Positions 27,217 to 35,342 of a stretch of 36,072 nt of DNA are shown here, one piece after another; the first letter of the stretch is position 1; every line of letters starts with the position of its first letter. This stretch comes from Candidatus Poribacteria bacterium (GTDB taxonomy: Bacteria > Poribacteria > WGA-4E > JAJDTR01). The stretch spans positions 1 to 36,072 of the forward strand of contig JAJDTR010000071.1 of NCBI GenBank assembly GCA_022827055.1. Reading direction: 5' to 3'. Under the pieces are notes generated by a model. The model searched no databases and was not told the origin of the DNA. It saw only the letters and a program-made list of their open reading frames with translations. The position numbers and the translations under genes were made by a program.

Positions 27217-27333
27217 TTCCTCTATCCTTGACCGCAATTGAACAACCTTAATTTTAGCATGATTTTGTCCTAAGGCAAAGAGGATATTTATCCATGTCTA
27301 GGGAAAACACATCTGATATGTCAGCAATAATCC

Positions 27334-27594
27334 GTAGGTTGGGTTGAACCATCAAGCGAGTGATTAGCGAGTGCGATAGAGATCCCACCATCCGAAAAAG
27401 CGTGGTTTTCTATCTAATTCCGATGCCTGATGCCACTAAATGCTCACAGAGCATAGTGAAATTCAACAAAGACGCGACTCAGGATTCATGGGTGTTGGGT
27501 TTCACTCATTCTACTCGCAAGACCATCTTTATGTAAGTCGGATTTTCTTTACTCGTAGACGCGTATTCGTGCTCGACCGTTCAACCCAACCTAC
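27334..27594. repeat. MITE-like element with perfect 16-bp inverted repeats
   Basis: GTAGGTTGGGTTGAAC at 27334-27349 is exactly inverted as GTTCAACCCAACCTAC at 27579-27594. The interior holds an interspersed repeat copy directly next to the left arm (27351-27386) and otherwise no coding sequence. The size (261 bases) and perfect ends suggest a recently active non-autonomous element. Confidence 0.68.
27351..27386 (-). repeat. Interspersed repeat family copy
   Basis: On the minus strand this reads GGGATCTCTATCGCACTCGC and continues with TAATCACTCGCTTGAT, the best match to the family consensus derived from the copies at 21708, 33124 and 33252. It lies one base inside the left arm of the 27334-27594 element. 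Confidence 0.68.
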
Positions 27595-27635
27595 ATGACC
27601 GAGAAAAGAATGGCGATGGATCTTGCAAGGAACTA

Positions 27636-30152
27636 TTATTTCGGGCGAATCGCGTACAGATGGACCTCATAGGGGGCAAAGTCGTCCTTCCACGCGCCTT
27701 CTTCAGACTGAATGTCTCGATTTTCGAATAGGACATTCACATTATCAATGCGAGGATTTGAATTAGATCGGGATTGAATCTTGAACGACGTAGCATTGAC
27801 GGGGCCGTTCTCATAATTTACGGCAATTACATAGTCAATTCCCTCATGGGAATACAATCTGGCATCAACGCTATCCGCGGGATCGACTTCGAGGAGTAGA
27901 TCTGATAGCGGTTTTGAAAGAAGGATTGGCGCGAGGGATCGGATTTCACCGGCCAGTTCCTTGAGATCCTCCCAAGTCTGTGGATCCCGCTCTTTCATTG
28001 GACCGCCAAAGTGGTAAGAAAAGTATAGAATACCCGCTACCCCGCGCACAATGCTATGATAGGTCATGCAGCGAAGTTCCGCCCGGTTCGGCATCCGTCC
28101 TCCGTTGTCTTCATAGAAGGTCTGGAGAACCGCAATAATAGGTTTGCCGCGCATGTCGTCGACGGCTTTTCCCATCGCTTCGCCTACCCGTCCGACGCGG
28201 CCGCCGGGAAATCCGGGGTATATATCCGGTCCTAGAATGTCTGTCGCGCTATGATACGCAGGAAAAAGGTGAGGAGTAAAGATAACGGTGAAACTTGGAT
28301 GATACGGATCTTCCTCGTTAACGATGTCGTGCAAGCCTTTTACCAACGGATACATCAATTCGTTCGGTTCATCGCGAGTATACCAAGCGAGTATGTTCTC
28401 CGGGACCTGAGATGAGATCATTCGGACAGCTTCTCGCGCTTTCGGGAGCCTGCCCTCGCGCATTCCTTTCCAGGAATAATCGCGTGCGGATTCGTATCCA
28501 TACACCTCACTCATATTCTGAATGCCCACTATCGGCACGAGTCCAAAAGGTTTCATGTCACGCGCCATCGTGACATAGGAACTTGCGTTCATCCATTCCA
28601 TGACAAAGGTGTTAAACCCGGTGTCGGCATATTCTTCTCGAAAATCCCCACTAAGATAGTTCGTGACGTAGTACATTCCGAACGGAAAAAACGGCTCTCC
28701 GTCACGCAGCAGCGTTCCTCTATCCGTGTACTGCACGCTTCCCGCACGCGGCGGTAGTTTGCGTAGATTTGCCACGAAAGGTGCCTGGTCATGCCCGTCT
28801 ACGGTGAGGGTCACAGGATAAGTCCCCGGTGGCAGGGCTTCGAGGTCAAAGGCGGCGCGTGCCGTGTGCCTGCTATCGAAAGGAACGGTCCGGCTTTGCA
28901 AGATATCGGTTTCTCCCGCGTTCCGTAAATCACACCTGACCGTCCCGATGATCTCATTTGCCAAATGACTCCGAATAATCAAGTTTGCGGATTCTTCGTT
29001 CATGTAGAACGAGCGGTCCCACACGGCTAATCCGGCATCGACCTTGTCGATCAATACTGGGCGATGCGCTGCTATCTTCCCGGTTTCCAGATCGTGAACT
29101 GACAACAGTAACACATATTTCCCCGGCGCGTTAAGCGGAATTGACAGACTTCCGTGCGCCCAATGGATGCCTTCCGGTGCGACTTCCCAAATACCCTCTT
29201 GAGGGGGAAACATATCCTCGATTTCCGTGTTTTGATGAGAGACTGCTGAGGCAATGACTTTAACCTTGCGATGGACGCCGGTGTGGTTGCTCAAGGTGAG
29301 GACGATGGGAACTTCCCCGACGGTCTTCGGGCCGATTCCGATCAGATATGCCCACCGGTGCGGAGTCGGATCCACGTCGATAGCGGTAGCTGAGCCGTAA
29401 GCGAGAGGGTAATGGGATTCACTGGCATTGAGATTAGACTTTCCGAGCGAGGTAGTAGCGTCCCGAGATTCAGCGTTTCGCACCCAGACGGTATCATCAA
29501 TCGCAAAATTGATTCCCCAAGTCGATTCCCAACCGGGCTGCAGTCCGCTTCGATCCGTCGACTCGAAGAACGCGAACGATGCAAAGGGAATGACCAGTTC
29601 CGCGCTCCAGAATTTGTCGCCGATGTGCGTTGCGCTTTGCCAAGGGACTTTCCACCATGGAATCCCCATTAAGTCTGAAAATCGAGCGTTAGCGGCGTTG
29701 ACCGCAAATCGAAAAATCTTTGGGCCAGGGTGTGTGTAAAAAAGAGCGTCCGGGTCATTGGCAAGGCCAACATCACGCCGATGATCCAGAAGCGGATCCA
29801 GAAACACTTGTGCGGTGTTCCTGCCGAACATCTGATCCGGCTGCTTGGCATTCGTTACGGATTGTGGGTCGGGCAATGGGCATCGGAATCCAACAAAAAG
29901 GGTTTCATCGTCGAAGGCGAGCTGAACGGACGCAGAGGGATTGGCACGCAATGATCCATCGGAGCGCCAAAAACCGGAGGCAACTTCGGCTTCTCGCCAA
30001 CAATCGTCCAATAGTTTCCCGTCAATGATCGGGGGCGACGTGAGCCGATGCGCCGTAATGGAGGGCGCCGCTTCAACCCGCGGCGAGTTGTTGTCCGTTG
30101 CAGCACAAAAACTTAGTGCCGAGAATGCTAAAACCGAACCCAATATGTACAT
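27636..30152 (-). CDS. Secreted CBM9-like plus TIM-barrel glycoside-hydrolase-like protein
   Basis: The 838-residue product begins with a short signal peptide (MYILGSVLAFSALSFCA). Residues about 35-255 form a CBM9/DOMON-like carbohydrate-binding domain, with the hallmark PPIIDGKLLDDCWREAE, LFVGFRC, a FWSAELVIPF strand and WGINFAIDD. Two Ig-like segments follow (about 260-470). A TIM barrel then starts near RDGEPFFPFGMYYV (about 483-496) and includes NILAWYTRDEPNE, where Glu595 in DEP is a candidate catalytic acid. DILGPDIYPG and GVAGILYFSYHFGG resemble late barrel strands of GH-A clan enzymes. I could not assign a GH family. It starts 57 bases after the GH2 paralogue C and probably shares its transcript. 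The ribosome site is weak. It likely binds and cleaves an extracellular polysaccharide. Confidence 0.78.
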   Translation of the reverse strand: MYILGSVLAFSALSFCAATDNNSPRVEAAPSITAHRLTSPPIIDGKLLDDCWREAEVASGFWRSDGSLRANPSASVQLAFDDETLFVGFRCPLPDPQSVTNAKQPDQMFGRNTAQVFLDPLLDHRRDVGLANDPDALFYTHPGPKIFRFAVNAANARFSDLMGIPWWKVPWQSATHIGDKFWSAELVIPFASFAFFESTDRSGLQPGWESTWGINFAIDDTVWVRNAESRDATTSLGKSNLNASESHYPLAYGSATAIDVDPTPHRWAYLIGIGPKTVGEVPIVLTLSNHTGVHRKVKVIASAVSHQNTEIEDMFPPQEGIWEVAPEGIHWAHGSLSIPLNAPGKYVLLLSVHDLETGKIAAHRPVLIDKVDAGLAVWDRSFYMNEESANLIIRSHLANEIIGTVRCDLRNAGETDILQSRTVPFDSRHTARAAFDLEALPPGTYPVTLTVDGHDQAPFVANLRKLPPRAGSVQYTDRGTLLRDGEPFFPFGMYYVTNYLSGDFREEYADTGFNTFVMEWMNASSYVTMARDMKPFGLVPIVGIQNMSEVYGYESARDYSWKGMREGRLPKAREAVRMISSQVPENILAWYTRDEPNELMYPLVKGLHDIVNEEDPYHPSFTVIFTPHLFPAYHSATDILGPDIYPGFPGGRVGRVGEAMGKAVDDMRGKPIIAVLQTFYEDNGGRMPNRAELRCMTYHSIVRGVAGILYFSYHFGGPMKERDPQTWEDLKELAGEIRSLAPILLSKPLSDLLLEVDPADSVDARLYSHEGIDYVIAVNYENGPVNATSFKIQSRSNSNPRIDNVNVLFENRDIQSEEGAWKDDFAPYEVHLYAIRPK

Positions 30153-30209
30153 AGTATAACGTGTAGTAGATTTTGAAAGATCCCGACCCCTGGACGCGAT
30201 CCGCGCTAG

Positions 30210-33053
30210 CTAATAGCCTATCGCGTTCAGATGTTCGTCAAAGTCCGCTGGAAGAGGCGCGGGGGGACGATTAACGTTGCGCGCTGCGTGGTTCAGCATG
30301 TTCCGCAGCAGGCGCTCCGCGACCGGGTCTGATCCAAGAACATCACGAACACGGAGGCTATTCAGGGTGAACCTTCCGGCGCCAAGGTCATAGACTGCCA
30401 CAGTGAGTCCTGAACTATATCCGAGGCACGTATTTATCGCCCCCGCGACTACCTCGGATGGGACATCCTGACCGGAAAATGCGGTTCCGCTGAGCATTTC
30501 GCGATAAAACGTGTGTTCCAGCACGCGACCTGCCGGCAGCCCGTCGAAGATCGGATGTTTTTTTGCCCAGTCATCCTTGTGGTATAACATAGCGGTCAAA
30601 CCGACGATATCTCCTTTGTTCGCAAGCGGGAGCCAACGAGCTCGGTGCTCTCCTTCTGCGAAGACATCCGGCGACAGGAATACGGCGTGCGAACCCCGGG
30701 CGATCTGTTTGGCAAGGTCTCGGAACGCTTCTGCCTTGGGCGCAGGAGGAGCAGCGCCGACAAGAATGACGCCGCGCGACCCACTTGCGGTCGGATCAAA
30801 CTCTCGAGTTGCGATGCCATTCGCATCCAGCCAATCCGCGAGCACAACGTCATCACCCCAGAGCACTACGTCCGTTTCGACTTCGGGCATTCCGCCCGCG
30901 TCCGCCGCATAGAACTCCACCTCTCCACCCGCCGCTGCGGCATTCTTCTGAAACGTGGCGAAGAAACGGTACTTCCCGGGCGGCCCGTCAATCACCACCT
31001 GTTCGTCAAGCACGGGCAGCGCAAAACTCGGTTCAGCAGCGGTCGCCGTTTCGGCGATTGTGACCGTCTCGGTTCGGTCGAAGACGGGTACATTTTGGGG
31101 ACCTACAACTTGAAACCGAACCGGGTACGCTCCGGGTGCAAGAACGTCCTCATTGGCTAGTACGGCTTCAATGCGCACCGGACCCCCGCAGAAGATCTGC
31201 ACCGGTTCGACGAACAAGCACCACCGTAACGGGGCAAAAGCGTCGAACATGGCGTCTATCACCCCTGGCTTTAGCTCTCGAAACGTACTGGATAGCATGC
31301 CTTCGCCTGTCGTGCTAGGGTCAACCAGTCCCGTAATATTGTGTGCGATCAAATTTGGATTGGCGCGAAGCGCGTTGGCAGCTAACTTGCGCAGTTCCGC
31401 CATCCAAGCAATGCACTGGTGAAAGTAATCTTCGGGATTGGCAAAGGTGTCGCCGAGATTCCAGCGTTCCCAATCGGCAGTGAATTGCTCCAATCCACGG
31501 CGCACCACGGCGGCGTCCTCGCAGTCAGTACTTCCCAACTGTTCGTAATGGCGCGTGAGACGCACAACGTCTATAGCGCTGCCGATTCCTCCCTCCGAAT
31601 GAAATATGGGTTTGCCGTCTTTGTCCAAGGTACGGAGGTCATTGATTACATCCGCACGATGCGGCACCGTCTTGTAGGGGTGAGTGTCGAGTAGCGTTGA
31701 CTCCCACGTTTCGAGTTTGGCATCGGCAATGGATTTTCCGGTGCCCGCAAAGTCCCCACTGTTGAGCAGAACCACGCGCGTATCGTCGAGTTCGCGAACG
31801 TACGGCAACGCTCCCAAGGCTTGGTCGTAAATCGGTCCCTTATGCGTTTCATTCAACATTCCCCAAATGACGATGCTCGGGTGGTTTCGGTCGCGCTTTA
31901 CCATAGCCTGCACCGATCTGCGAAACCGGTCGGGCAACTGCGGTGACGGTTCCATCCGCCACGCGGCGGCATGCTCCTGATATACGAGCAATCCGATTTC
32001 GTCGCAGAGTTCTATCTGATAGCGCGGCGTTTGGCCTCCAAAGGAGCGGATCATGTTGTGACGTGTGGCTTTGCAGTGAATCAGATCTTGCCTCGGCAAA
32101 TCGGGATCGTGCGCCACGAGATGTCCAATCGGTGCCCTGGCGTCAGTCTGGGCACATTTGACGAAGATACGCCGTCCATTGAGCCGGAAATAGCCATCCT
32201 CGAATCGAAAATCTCGGAAGCCGCAGCGCGTTGAGTGCTCGTCTATTGACCCCGACTGGTTCTCACTGACACTGACGCTGACACGATACATGTAGGGATT
32301 GTTGAGTTCCCACAGATGCGGCGTCCCTACCATCAACACGGCTTCGACAAGGCTTTCGCCGGGCGAAATCTCACAGACCAGTCGTTGCGAGTTCAAAGTG
32401 CTTCCGCTAGTGGCTGGCGCGATAGAGAAGATGAGTTCTGTCGAAACCGTCCGATTTCTCGCGTTGTGTACACTTGCACTCACGCCCGCGTTACCGGTCT
32501 TCCAGCCCGGTTTAACATACAGGTCGGTAACCCGAACCGCAGGTACGATGTGTAGCTCTACCGAGTCGGTAATCCCACCGTAATTGAGGGCAAGCCCCGG
32601 GGTACACGGGATTCCTCGTGCCCAGACGGTAGATTCCATGAGGGAAATGCCGTCAATCGGTTCATTCTTCGGGTTCAGAACGCGCACGGCAACCCGATTA
32701 GCGGCATTCGGCACGATTGATTCCGTCACGTCAAGTGTAAATGGATCTCCCGTGCCTTCATGCTGTCCCGCATATTTTCCGTTAACCCAAACGTCGGCGA
32801 GGTAATCCACCTGCCAGAACTTCAGCACGTATCGTCCATCTTCATGAGGGTTTGCCGGCGGAGTAAACTCGCGCCAGTACCACGCGACGCCGTGGTAGGT
32901 GGGAAAGGTTTCTTGGATGATGCCGGGGACGCGGGCGGCTTTCGCCTCGCCCGTCACTTCTTCATACCATCGAAGATTTTTGCCAACGTTTTCGGGATCG
33001 GTGCTCAACAGCCAGCTATTCCCGTCCAGGTTCAACGTCGAGCTCGAGTTCAT
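30210..33053 (-). CDS. GH2-family glycoside hydrolase, paralogue C (no signal peptide)
   Basis: This 947-residue protein has the same plan as paralogues A and B: sugar-binding sandwich (about 8-180), Ig-like (about 185-285), barrel (about 290-600) and the shared C-terminal region (EDVLAPGAYPVRFQV, DVVLWGDDVVLADWL, GVILVGAAPPA, HPIFDGLPAGR). The acid/base is Glu402 in VIWGMLNE. The nucleophile is Glu487 in IFHSEGG, where paralogues A and B have SEYG and SEFG. The aromatic residue after the nucleophile is therefore lost, which may alter specificity. The start has a good GAGGAG site. It has no signal peptide. It leads an apparent two-gene operon with the CBM9/TIM-barrel gene. The substrate is unresolved; a beta-galactoside or glucuronide are possible by family. 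Confidence 0.9.
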   Translation of the reverse strand: MNSSSTLNLDGNSWLLSTDPENVGKNLRWYEEVTGEAKAARVPGIIQETFPTYHGVAWYWREFTPPANPHEDGRYVLKFWQVDYLADVWVNGKYAGQHEGTGDPFTLDVTESIVPNAANRVAVRVLNPKNEPIDGISLMESTVWARGIPCTPGLALNYGGITDSVELHIVPAVRVTDLYVKPGWKTGNAGVSASVHNARNRTVSTELIFSIAPATSGSTLNSQRLVCEISPGESLVEAVLMVGTPHLWELNNPYMYRVSVSVSENQSGSIDEHSTRCGFRDFRFEDGYFRLNGRRIFVKCAQTDARAPIGHLVAHDPDLPRQDLIHCKATRHNMIRSFGGQTPRYQIELCDEIGLLVYQEHAAAWRMEPSPQLPDRFRRSVQAMVKRDRNHPSIVIWGMLNETHKGPIYDQALGALPYVRELDDTRVVLLNSGDFAGTGKSIADAKLETWESTLLDTHPYKTVPHRADVINDLRTLDKDGKPIFHSEGGIGSAIDVVRLTRHYEQLGSTDCEDAAVVRRGLEQFTADWERWNLGDTFANPEDYFHQCIAWMAELRKLAANALRANPNLIAHNITGLVDPSTTGEGMLSSTFRELKPGVIDAMFDAFAPLRWCLFVEPVQIFCGGPVRIEAVLANEDVLAPGAYPVRFQVVGPQNVPVFDRTETVTIAETATAAEPSFALPVLDEQVVIDGPPGKYRFFATFQKNAAAAGGEVEFYAADAGGMPEVETDVVLWGDDVVLADWLDANGIATREFDPTASGSRGVILVGAAPPAPKAEAFRDLAKQIARGSHAVFLSPDVFAEGEHRARWLPLANKGDIVGLTAMLYHKDDWAKKHPIFDGLPAGRVLEHTFYREMLSGTAFSGQDVPSEVVAGAINTCLGYSSGLTVAVYDLGAGRFTLNSLRVRDVLGSDPVAERLLRNMLNHAARNVNRPPAPLPADFDEHLNAIGY

Positions 33054-33123
33054 GTAAAGTCTCCTCTGCTTTAGCGGGAGTCATTGATATGTATGATTTC
33101 AATTGTCTGAATCACGGATTGCG

Positions 33124-33159
33124 GGGATCTCTACCGCACTCGCTATTCACTCGCTTGCT
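33124..33159 (+). repeat. Interspersed repeat family copy
   Basis: It reads GGGATCTCTACCGCACTCGC followed by TATTCACTCGCTTGCT, differing from the best copy (27351-27386, inverted) at only a few positions. It lies 70 bases upstream of GH2 paralogue C. Confidence 0.66.
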
Positions 33160-33251
33160 GGATTAAGCGGATTACACGGATTAACAGCAACGTGGATGTT
33201 AGCGGTTGGTGATGGCTTGTACCACAAGGGATCTCTATTAAGATCTACTAT

Positions 33252-33310
33252 GGGATTTCTATCGCCTTCCTTGTTCAGTCAGTTGATCGTTCGCTATTCG
33301 CTCGCTTGAT
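33252..33310 (+). repeat. Interspersed repeat family copy, extended
   Basis: It begins GGGATTTCTATCGCC and ends GTTCGCTATTCGCTCGCTTG followed by AT. An extra 23-base stretch in the middle makes it longer than the other copies. The insertion duplicates part of the CAGTTGAT end seen at 21708-21743, so it may be a composite of two copies. Confidence 0.6.
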
Positions 33311-33318
33311 TTGTTAGA

Positions 33319-33353
33319 TTGTGGCATGCACAAACTAACAGTTTGCGCTACAA
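33319..33353. terminator. Long imperfect hairpin, candidate terminator of the PhyH gene
   Basis: CAAACT at 33331-33336 and AGTTTG at 33340-33345 form a perfect inner stem with a three-base loop. The outer arms TTGTGGCATGCA and GCGCTACAA pair imperfectly. It is 67 bases beyond the PhyH stop on the minus strand. It may be a terminator or another REP-like unit. Confidence 0.45.
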
Positions 33354-33419
33354 GGACGAATCTAATAGTGACTGTAATGGCAAATCTTCGCACTTTAGCT
33401 GGTTCTATAACCGTAGGGC

Positions 33420-34376
33420 CTAGGCAGCGAGGTGTTCTTCGTAAGGGGACAGATCTATCCCCGGATACCAAGCGGCGAGGAGGCCCAGTGTTTCGCGCGT
33501 ATAATAAGGATGGCCGGGCATGGGCCAACCGAATAGCGAACGGACGCGGGGCGTTGTGTTTGCCCAAAAGGTGTGTGTGAACTCGGTATCGAGTCCTCGT
33601 TCGCCGATGTGGCGTGTCATCCAAGCGCTTGATTCCGCGGAACAGACCGTAAATCCCCACGTCGCCCGTCGGTTGCGCTTGTTTCGGAATGGGATGGCGG
33701 CGTGAACGCCGTACGAAGACCGCAACAGCACGCTGCCGGCTTTACCCTTTGCCGGAACCGGCGCCGCAAATTCGGGAATCTTCCGGATGTCATTGATTGA
33801 GCACCAGTGGCTAAATATGCCCTCCTCTATCAATCGCGGTATCAGTCCGGGAATCTGCTTATGCGATCCCGGTATGATTTGCATGGGGACGTTGTCGTCT
33901 TCGATATCGTGAAGAAAGGCACCCGCAATCAGATAGGCGTTGAAATGTGAGTCCTGTGTATGCGGCAGATAGCAGGCTGTATGATGGTCGGTATGGTAGC
34001 CTTGCCAAGAGTGTTCGATACCGAACCCTCCGGGAACGGTGTCGGTCGGACCTGATCGGAGAAACAATCCGCCAAAAAGGAATCGTATTTGGTCTGTACC
34101 TAGGATCGCTTCCATCAAGTCGAGTAGGTAATCATTTTCAATTAAGCCGTCAAGTGGATCTTTGCCGCACGGAAACTGATGTCCGTAAGCCGTCTCTAGG
34201 GGTGCGTACTCACCCTCCCTGTCCGACTTTGCCAGATATTCCTCGAAACTCATTCCGTAGAACAGGCTCTCCATCTCCCGACAGGCGGACGCGGCGCGCT
34301 CCGGATCAAAAACATCAGGTACGACGACATAGCCGTCACGATTGTAAGAATCAAGATAAGTTTGAACTGAAGCCAT
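33420..34376 (-). CDS. Phytanoyl-CoA dioxygenase (PhyH) family Fe(II)/2-oxoglutarate oxygenase
   Basis: The 318-residue protein has the double-stranded beta-helix motifs of the PhyH family. DGYVVVPDVFD near residues 14-24 is the usual opening. The iron ligands are His128 and Asp130 in GYHTDHH, and probably His225 in YGVHAAIPF; the basic stretch RNKRNRR just after would hold the 2-oxoglutarate-binding arginine. PMQIIPGSHK (164-173) is a family hallmark. Such enzymes hydroxylate small molecules or lipids in the cytoplasm; there is no signal peptide and the substrate is unknown. The ribosome site is GAAGGG about ten bases upstream. It is downstream of the WD40 gene by 80 bases in the same direction. 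The family is expanded in Poribacteria, which supports the taxonomic guess but not a specific reaction. Confidence 0.91.
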   Translation of the reverse strand: MASVQTYLDSYNRDGYVVVPDVFDPERAASACREMESLFYGMSFEEYLAKSDREGEYAPLETAYGHQFPCGKDPLDGLIENDYLLDLMEAILGTDQIRFLFGGLFLRSGPTDTVPGGFGIEHSWQGYHTDHHTACYLPHTQDSHFNAYLIAGAFLHDIEDDNVPMQIIPGSHKQIPGLIPRLIEEGIFSHWCSINDIRKIPEFAAPVPAKGKAGSVLLRSSYGVHAAIPFRNKRNRRATWGFTVCSAESSAWMTRHIGERGLDTEFTHTFWANTTPRVRSLFGWPMPGHPYYTRETLGLLAAWYPGIDLSPYEEHLAA

Positions 34377-34456
34377 CGGATTTTTCCCTTCTCAAAGTAG
34401 TGATCGGTAAGACTCAAACCGTGTGAGCAGGTTAGTTAAACAGGGTTTACGAGAAG

Positions 34457-35342
34457 TTATCTATGTAGATACAAGGATCCTGACCACAGGAGTACCGTGC
34501 CATCGGAACTTCCGCTAGCGAATGTGCCTCCATCCGGGCTAAACGCTACGCTGGTAATCACACCCGTATGTCCCCTTAGAGTCTGTGTAAGAGTACCTGT
34601 GGCCGCATCCCATAGACGGGTGGATTTATCGGTATTCCCGCCAGCGAGAGTTCTCCCATCGGGGCTGAACGCTACGCTAGTAAACGATCTCCTTCCTTCT
34701 TTGAGAATCTGTTTGTGGATGCCAGTGACTGCATCCCGCAAGTGAATCTCGCCCCGACACACGCTAGCAAGCGTCTCGCCATCGGGACTGAAGGATAGAC
34801 TAGAAACCCGATCTGTGTAGCCGGTGAATATTCGCTTGTATTTTCCCGAGACAGCATCCCAAAGTCGTATGGTTTTGTCAGTACTCCCGCTGGCAATCGT
34901 TTTGGAGTCTGGACTAAACGCGATACTGACTAGGATCCCTTTGTGCCCATTGAGGATTTGCAATAGCTCGCCCGATACCGGATTCCACAGTCGGATACTA
35001 CGGTCCATGCTGTGTGTACTAGCAAGAATCTCGCCATCGGGACTGAATGCTACATAGGTGGTGTCCATCCAATGTGCTCCTAGATTCAGTTTATGTTCGC
35101 CCGAGACCGCATCCCACAACCGTACAGTACCATCCCCCCACTCGCTCCCGCTGGCGATTGTTCTTCCATCGGGGCTGAACGCTACGCTCGTTAAATCTTG
35201 CGTATGCCCTTCTAGAGTCAGCCGATGTTTGCCTGTAACTGCATCCCACAATCGTACAGCATTGTCCCAGTCTCCACTGGCAATCGTTCCGCCATCGGGA
35301 CTAAACGCTACGCTAGTGACGTAACTCGAATGTCCGGCGATG
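34457..35342 (-). CDS. WD40-repeat protein, downstream part after frameshift
   Basis: The open frame runs from the shift point near 35342 to the stop at 34457. It begins mid-repeat (GHSSYVTSVAFSPDGG) with no usable start codon or ribosome site, so it is the continuation of the upstream frame rather than a gene of its own. Seven WD40 blades are visible, each about 42 residues with a GH...SVAFSPDG.T.ASGS.D.TIRLWDA pattern. Seven blades would form one complete beta-propeller. The last blade ends GTVLLWSGSLYLHR. Fusion to the upstream frame requires removal of one A from the AAAA run at 35346-35349. Propellers serve as protein-binding scaffolds; no catalytic role is implied. Confidence 0.82.

Larger units (their letters stand above)
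27217..27635. other. Non-coding 419-base gap with inverted-repeat element
   Basis: No gene is supported. The gap is mostly occupied by the element at 27334-27594. The flank between 27238 and 27330 is A+T-rich and probably contains the promoter of the sialidase operon, although no clear -35/-10 pair was recognised. Confidence 0.5.
33054..33419. other. Non-coding 366-base gap with interspersed repeats
   Basis: No gene is supported. It contains two copies of the interspersed repeat (33124-33159 and 33252-33310), a GCGGATTACACGGATTAA block at 33164-33182 and a hairpin at 33319-33353. Confidence 0.6.

Noticed and set aside
35130..35260. Independent start for the downstream WD40 frame
   Set aside because: The nearest start-like codon is a TTG inside a blade, with no ribosome site; the preceding blade is in frame, so this is one broken gene.
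35058..35324. Plus-strand open frames with a repeated PSGLNATLV pattern
   Set aside because: They are antisense readings of the WD40 repeats; the repeated pattern comes from the blade periodicity.
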